64,000 nt of DNA. It comes from Kiloniella spongiae (lineage in GTDB: Bacteria > Pseudomonadota > Alphaproteobacteria > Kiloniellales > Kiloniellaceae). The number at the start of each line of letters is the position of its first letter. Within the stretch, counting starts at the first letter, position 1. This document shows, one piece after another, positions 8,151-17,383 of this stretch. The stretch spans positions 1 to 64,000 of the forward strand of contig NZ_LAQL01000016.1 of NCBI RefSeq assembly GCF_001026905.1. The letters are read 5' to 3'. The notes under the pieces are model-generated. The model had not been told where the DNA came from and did no database searches. It was given only the letters and a program-made list of their open reading frames with translations. The translations under genes and the position numbers were made by a program.

Positions 8151-9371
8151 TTAATCAGTTGATCTGGAAGATAAAATTCTTGTTGCGATACCCATTTCCT
8201 TCAGGCATTCCACAATTTCATCAACATGTTCGCTATCACGGGTCTCTATAATAAAATCAATTTCGACCATCTTTGCGGGCACATCATAAAAATGTCTCTG
8301 GTGCATTACATCGATAATGTTGCCGCGGGCTTTGCCTATTTCACTCGAAATCTTGGCGAGAAGACCAGGCTGATCAACCATTTCTGTTCTAATTCGAACC
8401 AAACGACCATCACGCATAAGACCGCGCATCAACAAACCAGACAACATACGCGCATCAATATTACCGCCACAGATAACTGTCGCAATTTTTTTACCTTTGA
8501 ATTTTTCCGGGTTATTCAAAATTGCTGCAACCCCTGTTGCCCCGGCACCTTCTGAAACAACTTTTTGCTCTTCTACAAGGGTCAGGATAGCTGTTTCGAT
8601 CTGACTTTCATCGACCAGAAAAATATCTTCGACCAATTTATCAATGATCTCACGAGTAATGATACCGGGTTCTTTAACCGCGATGCCATCAGCCATTGTT
8701 GATCCGCCAGAGGTCGCAGGTTGATGTTTTATGGCCTGAGACATAGAGGGAAACAAGTTTGCTTCGACACCATACAGTTTGACACCAGGATTAATTGCAT
8801 TTGCAGCCAGTGAGATACCAGACAGAATACCGCCGCCGCCAATAGGAACAATAATTGCGTCCAGATCGGGTTGTTCTTCCAGCATTTCCAAACCAATCGT
8901 TCCCTGACCGGCAATCACGTGCTCATCGTCGTAAGGGTGAACAAAGGTCAATCCGTCTTTTGCAACGATTTCATCAACAACTTTGCGAGAATCGTCTAGC
9001 GTTTCTCCTGAAAGGATAACCTTGGCACCCAAAGCACGGGTACGTTCAATTTTACTAAAGGGAGCCGTTTCCGGCATAACAATTGTGGCTGGTATTCCCA
9101 TACGATTGGCGTGTAAAGCAACACCTTGCGCATGATTGCCCGCAGACATGGCAATCACACCTTTTTCTTTTTGTGCATCCGTCAAATTCTTAATGCGATA
9201 AAGTGCACCACGATCTTTAAACGATCCGCTAAACTGCTGGCTTTCCAATTTAAGGTAGAGCTCGCAACCAAGTATTTTAGAGAGCCGCTTTGCATGAACA
9301 AAGGGTGTTCTAACCACTTCACCACGTATTTCATCCGCCGCTTGGCGAATATCTTCAATTGTTACTGTCAC
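8151..9371 (-). CDS. ilvA: Threonine ammonia-lyase with C-terminal ACT domain
   Basis: This enzyme deaminates threonine to 2-oxobutanoate, the first step towards isoleucine or of threonine breakdown, using PLP. The 406 residues comprise a fold-type II catalytic domain (about 1-320) and a regulatory ACT domain (about 325-406, starting around RLVRIRTEMVDQPGLLAKI). The PLP lysine is in QFSGSFKDRGAL, the phosphate-binding glycine loop is PIGGGGILSG, and AMSAGNHAQGVA is also conserved. One ACT domain at this length fits the ilvA/tdcB class common in alphaproteobacteria, so biosynthetic and catabolic roles cannot be separated. The start is GTG at 9371, with AGGA about ten bases upstream. Confidence 0.93.
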   Translation of the reverse strand: MTVTIEDIRQAADEIRGEVVRTPFVHAKRLSKILGCELYLKLESQQFSGSFKDRGALYRIKNLTDAQKEKGVIAMSAGNHAQGVALHANRMGIPATIVMPETAPFSKIERTRALGAKVILSGETLDDSRKVVDEIVAKDGLTFVHPYDDEHVIAGQGTIGLEMLEEQPDLDAIIVPIGGGGILSGISLAANAINPGVKLYGVEANLFPSMSQAIKHQPATSGGSTMADGIAVKEPGIITREIIDKLVEDIFLVDESQIETAILTLVEEQKVVSEGAGATGVAAILNNPEKFKGKKIATVICGGNIDARMLSGLLMRGLMRDGRLVRIRTEMVDQPGLLAKISSEIGKARGNIIDVMHQRHFYDVPAKMVEIDFIIETRDSEHVDEIVECLKEMGIATRILSSRSTD

Positions 9372-9395
9372 CCTATCAATCCTAATATTTTTTAT

Positions 9396-11789
9396 TTAGT
9401 TTTCGTTTGTATTCTTTGCATTCAACGTTAAGCGTTGAACTTTGTTTTCTGTGCTTGTGCCATCCAGTTTTACATAATTTCCATCACGCCAACGTAATAG
9501 AAAATTACCATAAAACTTAGACAGTGGGTTACCCGATTGCCCCGTTGCGATTAAGAATCTTGAATTATCCAGATCATCAAGATCGTAAACAGCTCTGAAA
9601 GAGGGCCCGTGAACATTCGGAAAACGCCATAAACCGCCACTTTTCATGGAAGGACTTGCACGATTTATCGTGTCATGTCCACCGGGTGTGGCGATCTTTA
9701 GTTTTAATAGCTCACCTAAAATTGGAATTCTATCAAAAATTTGATGTTGAAAACTTGTTGAATGTAACTCTCCCCAAGAAAGATCATTTTTCTGTAGCGC
9801 ATAATTAGAAGCAACTCGGCGCAGGCTTTCTGTCATCTGGGCGACACAGTTCTCTTCATTGGCGAGTTTTTCACCATATCGGCACCAGGAATCAGGTTTT
9901 GCAGACAATCGTCTTTGTAGCCTTAAGATATCTGGTGTTTGGAACGAACTGGCGTCTGTTGGAAGATTTCCAAAAGCGGCTTGATTTAGCCAATAGATCC
10001 AATGGTAGAAAATCACGGGTTCTGTTGCATTCAACGTTAACCGCCCATCCCAATCGGAAAGTTTTTGTTTTATAACCTCACTTTCTGGATCAACGGCAGG
10101 TGTCATTAATAATATGTCTAGAACCTCTAACGCGGCAATTGATAGCGTATCCATTTGAATTACCTGATTATCTTCGACGGATAGTTTATTACTTTTATCA
10201 AGCAGCTGATGTATGCGACGCGCACGATAGGAATTCGGCCAATCCTTTGCGACCAGATAGGGGTAATCGCCATCAACGAGCTTATTATTGGCTGTAACCA
10301 GTTTCTTATTTTGGGGATTTAAACTCTGCGGCAAATCCTTTTGCGGAATAATACCAATCCAGTCATTGTTTCCTGTCCAACCAGCAACGGGGTAACGGCC
10401 ATCACCTTGATTACGAATAGGAACGCGTCCCGGTGCCATTAATTGGATATTGCCTTGGCGATCAGCCATAACCAATGTTTGTTGCGGAGAATGAAAATTT
10501 TGAACTGCACGCAAGAAATCATCTGAATTCTTCGCGTAATTAATATCATAAAGTGCCTGAGCCGTCAGATCGTCTTTGCGTAATGCAGTCCACGCTAGCG
10601 CCAAGAGATGACCGTCTGATTTATTACTGGAATTATTTAACGCGGATGACAGGATGGGACCATGACGTGATTTACGCACAGGAAACGCCTGAGAGGGCCG
10701 GTTTTTGATAAAAATTGTCTCGGTGTTTTCCTCAAAATTTTCATATCCTTCAGGTGTCAGATATTGATTAGGATTATCCGGATTGAGCTTTTCAATAAAC
10801 AGATCCTGTGTGTCACCGTGCGTCGTTGTAAAACCCCAAGCGATATGATTGTTATGCCCAAGCACAAGAAAAGGAACACCGGGTGATGTTGCTCCGGCCC
10901 AGGTGTAATCCGGTGTTTCTATCCGTACCAAATACCAGGGCCCTGGCGCATCCAAAGCTAGATGTGGATCATTCGCCAGAATTGGTTTCCCTGTGATTGT
11001 TTTGTCGCCAGAAACAACCCATGCATTCGATGCATCTTTTGGTGCCAAAGACCAGGGTAGAGGATGTTTATCAGCAAAAATTTCTTTCTGAACAGCTTTT
11101 GACAAATCAAACTGCCGGATAATCGCCGGGTCTTTGTTATCCCCTGGCCAAAAGGCATCAATCTCTTCGACAGGAAGATGTTTTAAAAGCCTTTGGCGCA
11201 AGAGCTCAAGATTAAAATTATCGGAAAGCTGAAGTGCCATTAATCGTCCCCACAACAGGGAATCTGTCGGCTTCCATTCTTCAGGTTGATAATTTAACAA
11301 ATGGAATTCTGGTGAAAGTATTGATGCGTGATTGTCGATATACTCATTAACGCCATCACTATAGGATTTAAAGGCATTTTGTACTCGGATAGGTAACGCT
11401 GCATAATTTGCTTCAACGAGTTCTCTAAACCCTAATGTCCGCATAAACCGATCAATATTAAGAGTTGCTTCTCCAACCACTTCTGATAAACGGCCAGAGC
11501 CTGCTCGCCGCATAAAATCCATCTGCCAAAGCCTGTCTTGGGCGTGAACAAAGCCAAGTGCATGATAAGCATCATTTGGATTTTGAGCTCTGATGGTTAC
11601 CAGTCCGTTTGCATCGCGAATAACGTCGACCTTTTCCTGCAAGTTATCCATTTGGATGCTACCTGTTAGTTGCGGCAGAGAGCCACGCAACCAAAAGAAC
11701 ATTCCTGATCCCAAAAGCAACACGCAAAGAAACAAACCAGCAAGACAGAAAAAGAGGGGTTTAATTTTACTTTTAATTCTATTGGACAT
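9396..11789 (-). CDS. Penicillin acylase-family (Ntn) amidohydrolase
   Basis: This is an N-terminal-nucleophile hydrolase of about 797 residues, synthesised as one chain that normally self-cleaves into alpha and beta subunits. An N-terminal hydrophobic anchor or signal (about 10-30) is followed by the alpha region (DAYHALGFVHAQDRLWQMDF). The predicted autoproteolysis site precedes Ser in DASNAWVVSG, and the beta region carries ILANDPHL, GHNNHIAWGFT and HGPIL. Relatives hydrolyse beta-lactam side-chain amides or N-acyl-homoserine lactones, but the natural substrate is not predictable. The start is uncertain: paired ATGs at 11789/11792 or an ATG at 11888. It ends 24 bases before the ilvA start and may be co-transcribed with it. 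Confidence 0.88.
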   Translation of the reverse strand: MSNRIKSKIKPLFFCLAGLFLCVLLLGSGMFFWLRGSLPQLTGSIQMDNLQEKVDVIRDANGLVTIRAQNPNDAYHALGFVHAQDRLWQMDFMRRAGSGRLSEVVGEATLNIDRFMRTLGFRELVEANYAALPIRVQNAFKSYSDGVNEYIDNHASILSPEFHLLNYQPEEWKPTDSLLWGRLMALQLSDNFNLELLRQRLLKHLPVEEIDAFWPGDNKDPAIIRQFDLSKAVQKEIFADKHPLPWSLAPKDASNAWVVSGDKTITGKPILANDPHLALDAPGPWYLVRIETPDYTWAGATSPGVPFLVLGHNNHIAWGFTTTHGDTQDLFIEKLNPDNPNQYLTPEGYENFEENTETIFIKNRPSQAFPVRKSRHGPILSSALNNSSNKSDGHLLALAWTALRKDDLTAQALYDINYAKNSDDFLRAVQNFHSPQQTLVMADRQGNIQLMAPGRVPIRNQGDGRYPVAGWTGNNDWIGIIPQKDLPQSLNPQNKKLVTANNKLVDGDYPYLVAKDWPNSYRARRIHQLLDKSNKLSVEDNQVIQMDTLSIAALEVLDILLMTPAVDPESEVIKQKLSDWDGRLTLNATEPVIFYHWIYWLNQAAFGNLPTDASSFQTPDILRLQRRLSAKPDSWCRYGEKLANEENCVAQMTESLRRVASNYALQKNDLSWGELHSTSFQHQIFDRIPILGELLKLKIATPGGHDTINRASPSMKSGGLWRFPNVHGPSFRAVYDLDDLDNSRFLIATGQSGNPLSKFYGNFLLRWRDGNYVKLDGTSTENKVQRLTLNAKNTNEN

Positions 11790-11985
11790 CATAAATCCGC
11801 ACGAAAAAACAAATAAAACCAGATAGCCAAAGCTAGATAACCAAAGAAGGTGATTGAACCTTCTCATATGTTGCTTATTATGTCGCATCTTATTTGATTT
11901 TTATAACAAGAACCGAACCAAGTCATACAACCGGACCCACAACAATAACCGGCCTAGAACTTGATCATGATTAAAGGGAAAAGAC

Positions 11986-12921
11986 ATGGCCGGGAATTCA
12001 TCCAAAATGGTAATTTTTGCTGCAATGGCCGGAAATGGTCTGATTGCGATAACCAAGGCGATTGCAGCGGCTTATACGGGTAGCTCTGCAATGTTCAGCG
12101 AAGCAATCCACTCTGCCGTTGATACTGGCAATCAAGGTCTTTTGCTTTACGGATTACACCGTGCAAAACGTTCCCCTGATGAGAGACATCCTTATGGATA
12201 TGGCCGTGAGCTATATTTCTGGGCTTTTGTGGTTGCCTTATTGGTTTTTGCTATTGGTTCCGGCGTTTCCATATACGAAGGTATCCATAAAATTATGGAA
12301 CCAGAACCCATACAAAACCCAATGATCAACTTTGTTGTCCTCGGCGCTGCTCTGATATTTGAAGGTGCAGCTTGGTATATCGCCTTTAAAGAATTCAAAA
12401 CCTCCGTTAAAGGTCGAAATTATTTTGCGGCCGTTGCTGCAAGTAAGGATCCGTCAATTTTTGCCGTTTTGCTTGAAGATTCGGCTGCCATGTTGGGGCT
12501 TATGGTTGCCTTGATAGGATTAAGCTTGGGGCTGTGGTTGGATATTCCTGAACTTGATGGTGTTGCATCCGTCGTTATTGGTATTTTGCTTGCTGCCATC
12601 GCATGGGTTTTAGCATATGAAACAAAGGGGCTTTTAATCGGCGAGGGGGCAGATCCGGAAATTGAGAAATCGATCCGTCGCATTATTGCCCAGCATTCCC
12701 AAGTTCTCAGAACCAATGAAATTCTTTCGTTGCAAAATGGTCCAATGGATATTCTTGTCACTCTCTCCCTGGACTTTAAAGATGATGTAACATCGCAAGA
12801 TCTGGAAAATGTTATTTCCAAAATGGAGCGACAGATCAGAACAACACATGCGGATGTCCGTAAAGTTTTTATCGAGGCACAGAGCTGGCGAGCACATAAC
12901 AGAGCTGCAAACAATAATTAA
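11986..12921 (+). CDS. Cation diffusion facilitator, ZnT9-like subgroup
   Basis: This 311-residue inner-membrane antiporter has the CDF layout: six hydrophobic segments in residues 1-220 and a cytoplasmic C-terminal domain. The helix II metal-site pattern HxxxD is present in FSEAIHSAVDTGNQ. Helix V carries LLEDSAAMLG rather than the usual HxxxD or DxxxD, a variation typical of the SLC30A9/ZnT9-like branch. The loop after helix II has DERHPYGYGRELYFW. The substrate is probably Zn, Mn or Fe, but this branch is poorly characterised. An AAGGGAAAAGAC leader precedes the ATG. It diverges from the penicillin acylase gene and converges with the LysR gene. Confidence 0.9.
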   Translation: MAGNSSKMVIFAAMAGNGLIAITKAIAAAYTGSSAMFSEAIHSAVDTGNQGLLLYGLHRAKRSPDERHPYGYGRELYFWAFVVALLVFAIGSGVSIYEGIHKIMEPEPIQNPMINFVVLGAALIFEGAAWYIAFKEFKTSVKGRNYFAAVAASKDPSIFAVLLEDSAAMLGLMVALIGLSLGLWLDIPELDGVASVVIGILLAAIAWVLAYETKGLLIGEGADPEIEKSIRRIIAQHSQVLRTNEILSLQNGPMDILVTLSLDFKDDVTSQDLENVISKMERQIRTTHADVRKVFIEAQSWRAHNRAANNN

Positions 12922-12937
12922 TGAGTGAGCAATTTAA

Positions 12938-13828
12938 TTACGTTCTGCCCTTTGAAAGTTCTGACTTAAGCCATTTTTGAAAGATAAGGGCAGAAGATTT
13001 GATGCTTTGTGCCAAGGGATTAAACAGATAGTAGTGTTGAAGCCCCGCAACCTGAAAGTTGTCCAGGCAAGGAACTAACCCGTTACTTTCCACCAGTACG
13101 TCACTAACGGGGGACCTTGCCAAGGCAATACCATATCCGGCCCCTGACATGGCAAGGGCTGTCACCGTGTTATCTGTGAAACGGTAATCTGCGGATAAAT
13201 CCCCGTCAACACGGGACCCCAATACTTGCATCCAACCACTTTGGTGAGTTGAAACTTCAATTAGGCGATGTTTGAGGAAATCTGCGGGTTCATTGATCTG
13301 TTTCGCAATGTCAGGTGTGGCGACGGGAATAATTGTTTCCCCAATCAAGCGTTCTGCATTTTCTGGAAAATCTGTGGCTGATCCAAACGCAACCTGAAGA
13401 TCAGGTCGACTGCGGTGAAAGTCATCAGGTGTATTGCCACAGGTAATCTGTAAATGAATATCAGGATACAGGTCCTCAAATTCTTTCAAACGTTCTGGTA
13501 ACCATCCGCAGGCAAAAAGGTATAAAACCTGCACCACTAAAGTTTCTGATTCTTTTGGCCCAAAAAGCGCCACGGCCGTTGTTTCCATTGAGGAAAGAGA
13601 TTGTTGTACGATGGGTAAGAAAGCACGGCCTTCATCTGTTAAACTCACACTATGAGCACCGCGCTTAAAAAGTGCCTTTCCCAGATATCCTTCCAGCGAT
13701 TTTATCTGCTGACTGACTGCGGGCGGGCTCATATTTAAAAACTTCGCGGCTTGGGCAAAGCTTTCTATTCTTGCCGCTGTTTCAAATACGCGCAGCCAAT
13801 TCAGTGATGGAATTCGTCTAATTGTCAT
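12938..13828 (-). CDS. LysR-family transcriptional regulator (GcvA-like)
   Basis: This 296-residue protein has an N-terminal winged helix (about 5-65; LNWLRVFETAARIESFAQAA, NMSPPAVSQQIKSLEG) and a substrate-binding domain typical of GcvA-type LysR proteins. The ATG at 13828 gives the standard N-terminus MTIRRIPSLNWLRVFE; the longer frame would translate through a perfect palindrome. It is divergent from the PhyH/HD oxygenase pair at 13937, with only 108 bases between the two starts, so it probably controls that operon and itself through the 31-bp palindrome at 13830-13860. The ligand is unknown; a phosphonate is plausible from context. Confidence 0.9.
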   Translation of the reverse strand: MTIRRIPSLNWLRVFETAARIESFAQAAKFLNMSPPAVSQQIKSLEGYLGKALFKRGAHSVSLTDEGRAFLPIVQQSLSSMETTAVALFGPKESETLVVQVLYLFACGWLPERLKEFEDLYPDIHLQITCGNTPDDFHRSRPDLQVAFGSATDFPENAERLIGETIIPVATPDIAKQINEPADFLKHRLIEVSTHQSGWMQVLGSRVDGDLSADYRFTDNTVTALAMSGAGYGIALARSPVSDVLVESNGLVPCLDNFQVAGLQHYYLFNPLAQSIKSSALIFQKWLKSELSKGRT

Positions 13829-13829
13829 A

Positions 13830-13860
13830 ATTTCAGAATAAGCTGAGCTTATTCTGAAAT
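13830..13860. promoter_or_regulatory. Perfect 31-bp palindrome, probable LysR operator
   Basis: ATTTCAGAATAAGCT (13830-13844), one central G, then AGCTTATTCTGAAAT (13846-13860) form a perfect inverted repeat with 15-base arms. It ends two bases before the LysR start codon and 77 bases before the divergent PhyH gene. In the LysR transcript it would form a very stable hairpin over the ribosome binding region. Operator function is inferred from symmetry and position. Confidence 0.7.
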
Positions 13861-13936
13861 GCAATATATATAACTTTATTTATCCCTTCCAAACGAACCA
13901 AAATGAACTCTGAATTTAAGGAGAGGCAAAGATTGA

Positions 13937-14797
13937 ATGGGAAAACACTTAACGCTTGAACAAATCATCACCTATCAAGAACAGGGATATCTTTTACCGC
14001 TTGATCTTTTTTCACTAACAGAAGCTCTTGATTACAGAAAAGAGATAGAAAATATTGAAGCTCAATATAAGGACGGCGTCGGAGAATACCCTCTTAATCA
14101 GTTCTTTCGCATTAATGGCCAAATCGTTATCCCCTTGTTGGCCCAAATAGCCCAAACACCAAAACTTTTGGATGCGGTTGAAGACATATTAGGGCCAGAT
14201 CTTTTAATTTGGTCCTGTGAACTCTTTATCAAAGAAGCAGGAACGGACAAAACTGTTTCCTGGCATCAAGACTTAACCTATTGGGGAATGGGCGAAACCG
14301 ACGACGAAATTACGGCCTGGATTGCCTTTTCTGATGTTTCAAAAGAAGCCGGCTGTATGCGCTTTATTCCCGGATCCCATAAACAAAGAATTGTTCCGCA
14401 TTACGATACATTTAATGAGGATAATTTGCTGTCTCGTGGACAGGAAATTGCTGTTGACGTTAATGAAGATGATGCAGTTTATGATGAACTGAAGCCTGGA
14501 CAAATGTCCTTGCATCACGGGCGGTTATTCCATGCATCAGGGCCTAACAAATCAAGCGACCGACGTATCGGAATGGCCATACGATTTGTCACACCGGGTA
14601 TAGAACATAGTAGCGAAAACAAAGACTTTGGCATGCTTGTACGCGGAACGGACAAACAGGGAAACTGGATCAATGTTGCGCCGCCAGTTCAGCTTTTTGG
14701 AGCCAACGAACTCAAACTTTATAATGAAATACTGACACAGCAATCGTCAACTCTAACAGCAGGTGCAGAACAGACTGTTGGCCTCTATAATAAATAG
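13937..14797 (+). CDS. PhyH-family Fe(II)/2-oxoglutarate dioxygenase, probable phosphonate hydroxylase (PhnY-like)
   Basis: This 286-residue protein belongs to the phytanoyl-CoA dioxygenase family. Iron ligands are visible as His110 and Asp112 in SWHQDLTYWG and distal His199 in GRLFHASGPN, with Arg209/210 placed to bind 2-oxoglutarate. The family is broad, but the next gene is an HD-domain oxygenase of the PhnZ/TmpB type. In known pathways a dioxygenase (PhnY or TmpA) hydroxylates the phosphonate carbon and the HD enzyme cleaves the C-P bond. The ATG at 13937 has AAGGAGAGG upstream. The substrate (2-aminoethylphosphonate, its N-methylated forms or another) is not determined. Confidence 0.75.
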   Translation: MGKHLTLEQIITYQEQGYLLPLDLFSLTEALDYRKEIENIEAQYKDGVGEYPLNQFFRINGQIVIPLLAQIAQTPKLLDAVEDILGPDLLIWSCELFIKEAGTDKTVSWHQDLTYWGMGETDDEITAWIAFSDVSKEAGCMRFIPGSHKQRIVPHYDTFNEDNLLSRGQEIAVDVNEDDAVYDELKPGQMSLHHGRLFHASGPNKSSDRRIGMAIRFVTPGIEHSSENKDFGMLVRGTDKQGNWINVAPPVQLFGANELKLYNEILTQQSSTLTAGAEQTVGLYNK

Positions 14798-14822
14798 ATA
14801 TTCATCAAGAACGGGAATCACT

Positions 14823-15431
14823 ATGGACGTTATTAATTTCACACAGATGAAAGACGGCACCAAAGAAGAATACGAGTTTTTGGCGCAAAAAGAAAAACCC
14901 TATTTGGCTCTCACGGCTGAAAGAGTGTTGTCAGAGTTGCGTCGGCAGGGCGAAGACTCGTTAACCGGATACAAAATAAACCGTTTGCAACATGGCCTAC
15001 AATCCGCGACGCGGGCTTACCGTGACGGGGCTGATATCGATTGGGTTGTTGGTACCTTATTACATGATGTCGGGGATGGATTGGCTCCGCAAAACCATGA
15101 CCGCTTTTCTGCCGAAGTAATACGCCCCTTTGTCAGGGATGAAGTGACGTGGGTTGTTGAGCATCATGGTATTTTTCAAATGTATTTCTACGCCCACCAC
15201 TATGGTTGGGATGAAAACGCTCGGGATGAATTTAAAGATCATATCTATTACAAATCCTGTGCGGATTTTTGCGAAAGATGGGACCAAAGCTCGTTTGATC
15301 CGGATTATTCGATGGAGAGCCTGGATTTCTTTGTGCCAATGGTCGAAGAGGTCTTTTCCAGAAAAGCCTATGACCCTGCTGTTATTCAGGAAAATGTCGT
15401 AAAGGGGATTCCTGAAAAAGTTACAACATAA
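14823..15431 (+). CDS. HD-domain mixed-valent diiron oxygenase (PhnZ/TmpB-like)
   Basis: This 202-residue HD-domain protein resembles the phosphonate-cleaving oxygenases PhnZ and TmpB. Candidate metal ligands are His57 (LQHGLQSATRA), His81-Asp82 (LLHDVGDGLAP), His92 (NHDRFSAEVI), His114/115 (VVEHHGIFQ) and Asp154 (CERWDQSSFDP). The HHGIFQ and CERWDQSSFDPDY segments match the longer TmpB-type subgroup as I remember it. Such enzymes use O2 to split 1-hydroxyphosphonates into phosphate and a carboxylate. The ATG at 14823 is preferred; an upstream ATG at 14763 overlaps the dioxygenase gene. The 25-base gap suggests co-transcription. No phosphonate transporter is in the window. Confidence 0.75.
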   Translation: MDVINFTQMKDGTKEEYEFLAQKEKPYLALTAERVLSELRRQGEDSLTGYKINRLQHGLQSATRAYRDGADIDWVVGTLLHDVGDGLAPQNHDRFSAEVIRPFVRDEVTWVVEHHGIFQMYFYAHHYGWDENARDEFKDHIYYKSCADFCERWDQSSFDPDYSMESLDFFVPMVEEVFSRKAYDPAVIQENVVKGIPEKVTT

Positions 15432-15532
15432 TTTCGTCACTGATTAGATAGTATATTATCATGATCTGGTCTTGAATTCATAGGGATCGGCATCAAGTGT
15501 GACTAAGGACATTCTGATCTTTAAGGGTAGTA

Positions 15533-17002
15533 ATGATGACGAACCAAAACCTGGAAACTGTTAGTACTTTATCACAGCTATCTGGGGCATGGCGGGAGAT
15601 AGCGCAAACGGCAGCCCGTAGTGTCGGGCTTTCACGATCTGATGCGTCCGTCAATACTAAAAACCTTAAAAAGATGATGGATGAATGTCTGAACGGTCCG
15701 GGTGGCGATGTATCTGCAAGAATGCGGACAGCGGACCTAGGACGCACATATCTGGATCTTGATACGGACGGGAAACACATCTTCCTGAAAACACTTGCAG
15801 AAGACTTTTGTGCAAATGATGACTTGATCAAAGCTTCTATCGATGAGTACGAAACGGCTAAAAGTGAATCTGAACGTATCGTCGCCGCTTATCACTTAAG
15901 GCAATCTTCATCTCCGGATAGATTGAAATTATTAACTCAATTCAATGCCTTACCTAATGGTGTTAAATTTTTAGTGGATATTCGAGATGATCTATTAAAG
16001 ATAAAGGGTAAAGATCCCTATCTCAATGCCCTTGATCGTGATCTACAACAGCTCCTCAATTCATGGTTTGATACGGGATTTCTTGATCTTGTTGAAATGA
16101 CCTGGAATACCTCTGCAGCACTTTTGGAAAAGTTGATAGCTTATGAAGCGGTGCATGAAATTGATTCCTGGGATGATCTGCGTAATCGTCTAGATTCAGA
16201 TCGGCGTTGTTATGCACTCTTTCATCCAAGAATGCCGGATGAACCCCTTGCATTTGTCGAAGTCGCCTTGGTGAAAGGTGTCGCAAAGAGTGTTCAAGCT
16301 TTACTAGATGTCGAAGCGCCACTTGGAAATCCCCGAAATGCTGACACGGCAATTTTCTATTCTATAACCAACACGCAAACAGGATTACGCGGTATATCCT
16401 TTGGCGAACATCTTATTAAGCAGGTCGTTCACCATCTATCCCACGAAATGCCGTGGATAAAGACCTATGCAACCTTGTCTCCTGTGCCCGGTTTTAGGTC
16501 ATGGTTGGCCGATCTGGATGCAAGCTTCTATGAAGACGCTGTAACAACCGATGAAATGGGACGTCTAAAAGCAAAAACAGGGGCTGATGTGGCTAAAACA
16601 GCTATTTTCCTTTGCTTTCAAGATAAGGACTGGTTTGAAAACAAAGAACTCAGCGAGTTGTTGCGCGGACCACTTAGCCGTTTATGCGTCGCCTATTTTC
16701 ATGAGAAAGACCATAAAGGACGCGCATTGGATCCCGTTGCACGTTTCCACCTTAAAAATGGCGCTCAGCTTAATCAGATCAACTGGCTGGGCGATATATC
16801 AGAGAAAGGGATTTCACAAGCAAGCGGTATTATGGTCAATTATCGTTACGATCTAGCAGATATCGAAAAGAATCACGAAAGATTTATGAACGACGGCTCT
16901 GTAGTCATGAGTTCACAAGTACGAAGCTACTTAAAGCAACTCAGCGGGGAATTAGGCGAAGAAAGTACCTTTGCAAAATTAAAGCGTACAATTGCCGGAT
17001 AA
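15533..17002 (+). CDS. Malonyl-CoA decarboxylase
   Basis: This 489-residue protein matches malonyl-CoA decarboxylase, which converts malonyl-CoA to acetyl-CoA and CO2. It has an N-terminal helical region (about 1-150) and a C-terminal acetyltransferase-like catalytic domain. Family signatures are DDLRNRLDSDRRCYALFHPRM (split around residue 215), PLAFVEVAL, FYSITNTQTGLRGISFGEHL, and LSPVPGFRSWL, with FHLKNGAQLNQINWLGD near the C-terminus. It starts at ATG with AAGGG upstream. No malonyl-CoA synthetase or malonate transporter is adjacent, so it may balance malonyl-CoA rather than degrade malonate. It lies about 100 bases after the HD oxygenase gene; co-transcription is possible. Confidence 0.93.
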   Translation: MMTNQNLETVSTLSQLSGAWREIAQTAARSVGLSRSDASVNTKNLKKMMDECLNGPGGDVSARMRTADLGRTYLDLDTDGKHIFLKTLAEDFCANDDLIKASIDEYETAKSESERIVAAYHLRQSSSPDRLKLLTQFNALPNGVKFLVDIRDDLLKIKGKDPYLNALDRDLQQLLNSWFDTGFLDLVEMTWNTSAALLEKLIAYEAVHEIDSWDDLRNRLDSDRRCYALFHPRMPDEPLAFVEVALVKGVAKSVQALLDVEAPLGNPRNADTAIFYSITNTQTGLRGISFGEHLIKQVVHHLSHEMPWIKTYATLSPVPGFRSWLADLDASFYEDAVTTDEMGRLKAKTGADVAKTAIFLCFQDKDWFENKELSELLRGPLSRLCVAYFHEKDHKGRALDPVARFHLKNGAQLNQINWLGDISEKGISQASGIMVNYRYDLADIEKNHERFMNDGSVVMSSQVRSYLKQLSGELGEESTFAKLKRTIAG

Positions 17003-17041
17003 ATATAGGGGATAGAGCTTTTAGCGAAAGAAGATTGGCAG

Positions 17042-17383
17042 CTATTTGAACGCAGCTTCAATGGCACGTTTTGCCCACGTTCTTAATGCATCAATATCAT
17101 CCAGAACGTCAGCAGGGACCTCGTAATATTTTTTGACCTGAACACGTCCATTTTTTGTTAAGTAACTAAAAGGCTCTGACCCGTTATCAAGATAATCAGA
17201 AAGATTGTTGCGACTTACCCTAAAATACAGCCTGTTTTTCATCAGCATGCAAAATTGCTTGTTTTGGTATTTGATTGACTTACCACCAAAGAACCGACCA
17301 ATCTTTAGTTCACCCAATGGAGCAAGTTGCTCAAGGATATACTGGGAAAAACTATCCTTGTGATCATTCATAGCTTCAAGCAT
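17042..17383 (-). CDS. TfoX/Sxy N-terminal domain protein
   Basis: This 113-residue protein has only the TfoX N-terminal domain, shown by LAPLGELKIGRFFGGKSIKY, FCMLMKNRLYFRV, EPFSYLTKNGRVQVKKYYEVP, and a short C-terminal helix. Full-length TfoX regulates competence in gammaproteobacteria; short alphaproteobacterial versions have no established role. Its ATG overlaps the TetR stop codon (TAATG), which suggests translational coupling to the TetR-family regulator just upstream on the same strand. Confidence 0.82.
   Translation of the reverse strand: MLEAMNDHKDSFSQYILEQLAPLGELKIGRFFGGKSIKYQNKQFCMLMKNRLYFRVSRNNLSDYLDNGSEPFSYLTKNGRVQVKKYYEVPADVLDDIDALRTWAKRAIEAAFK

Noticed and set aside
12420-12914. 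Minus-strand frame of about 160 codons within the CDF transporter gene
   Set aside because: It is the shadow of the conserved CDF C-terminal half and has no plausible start signal.
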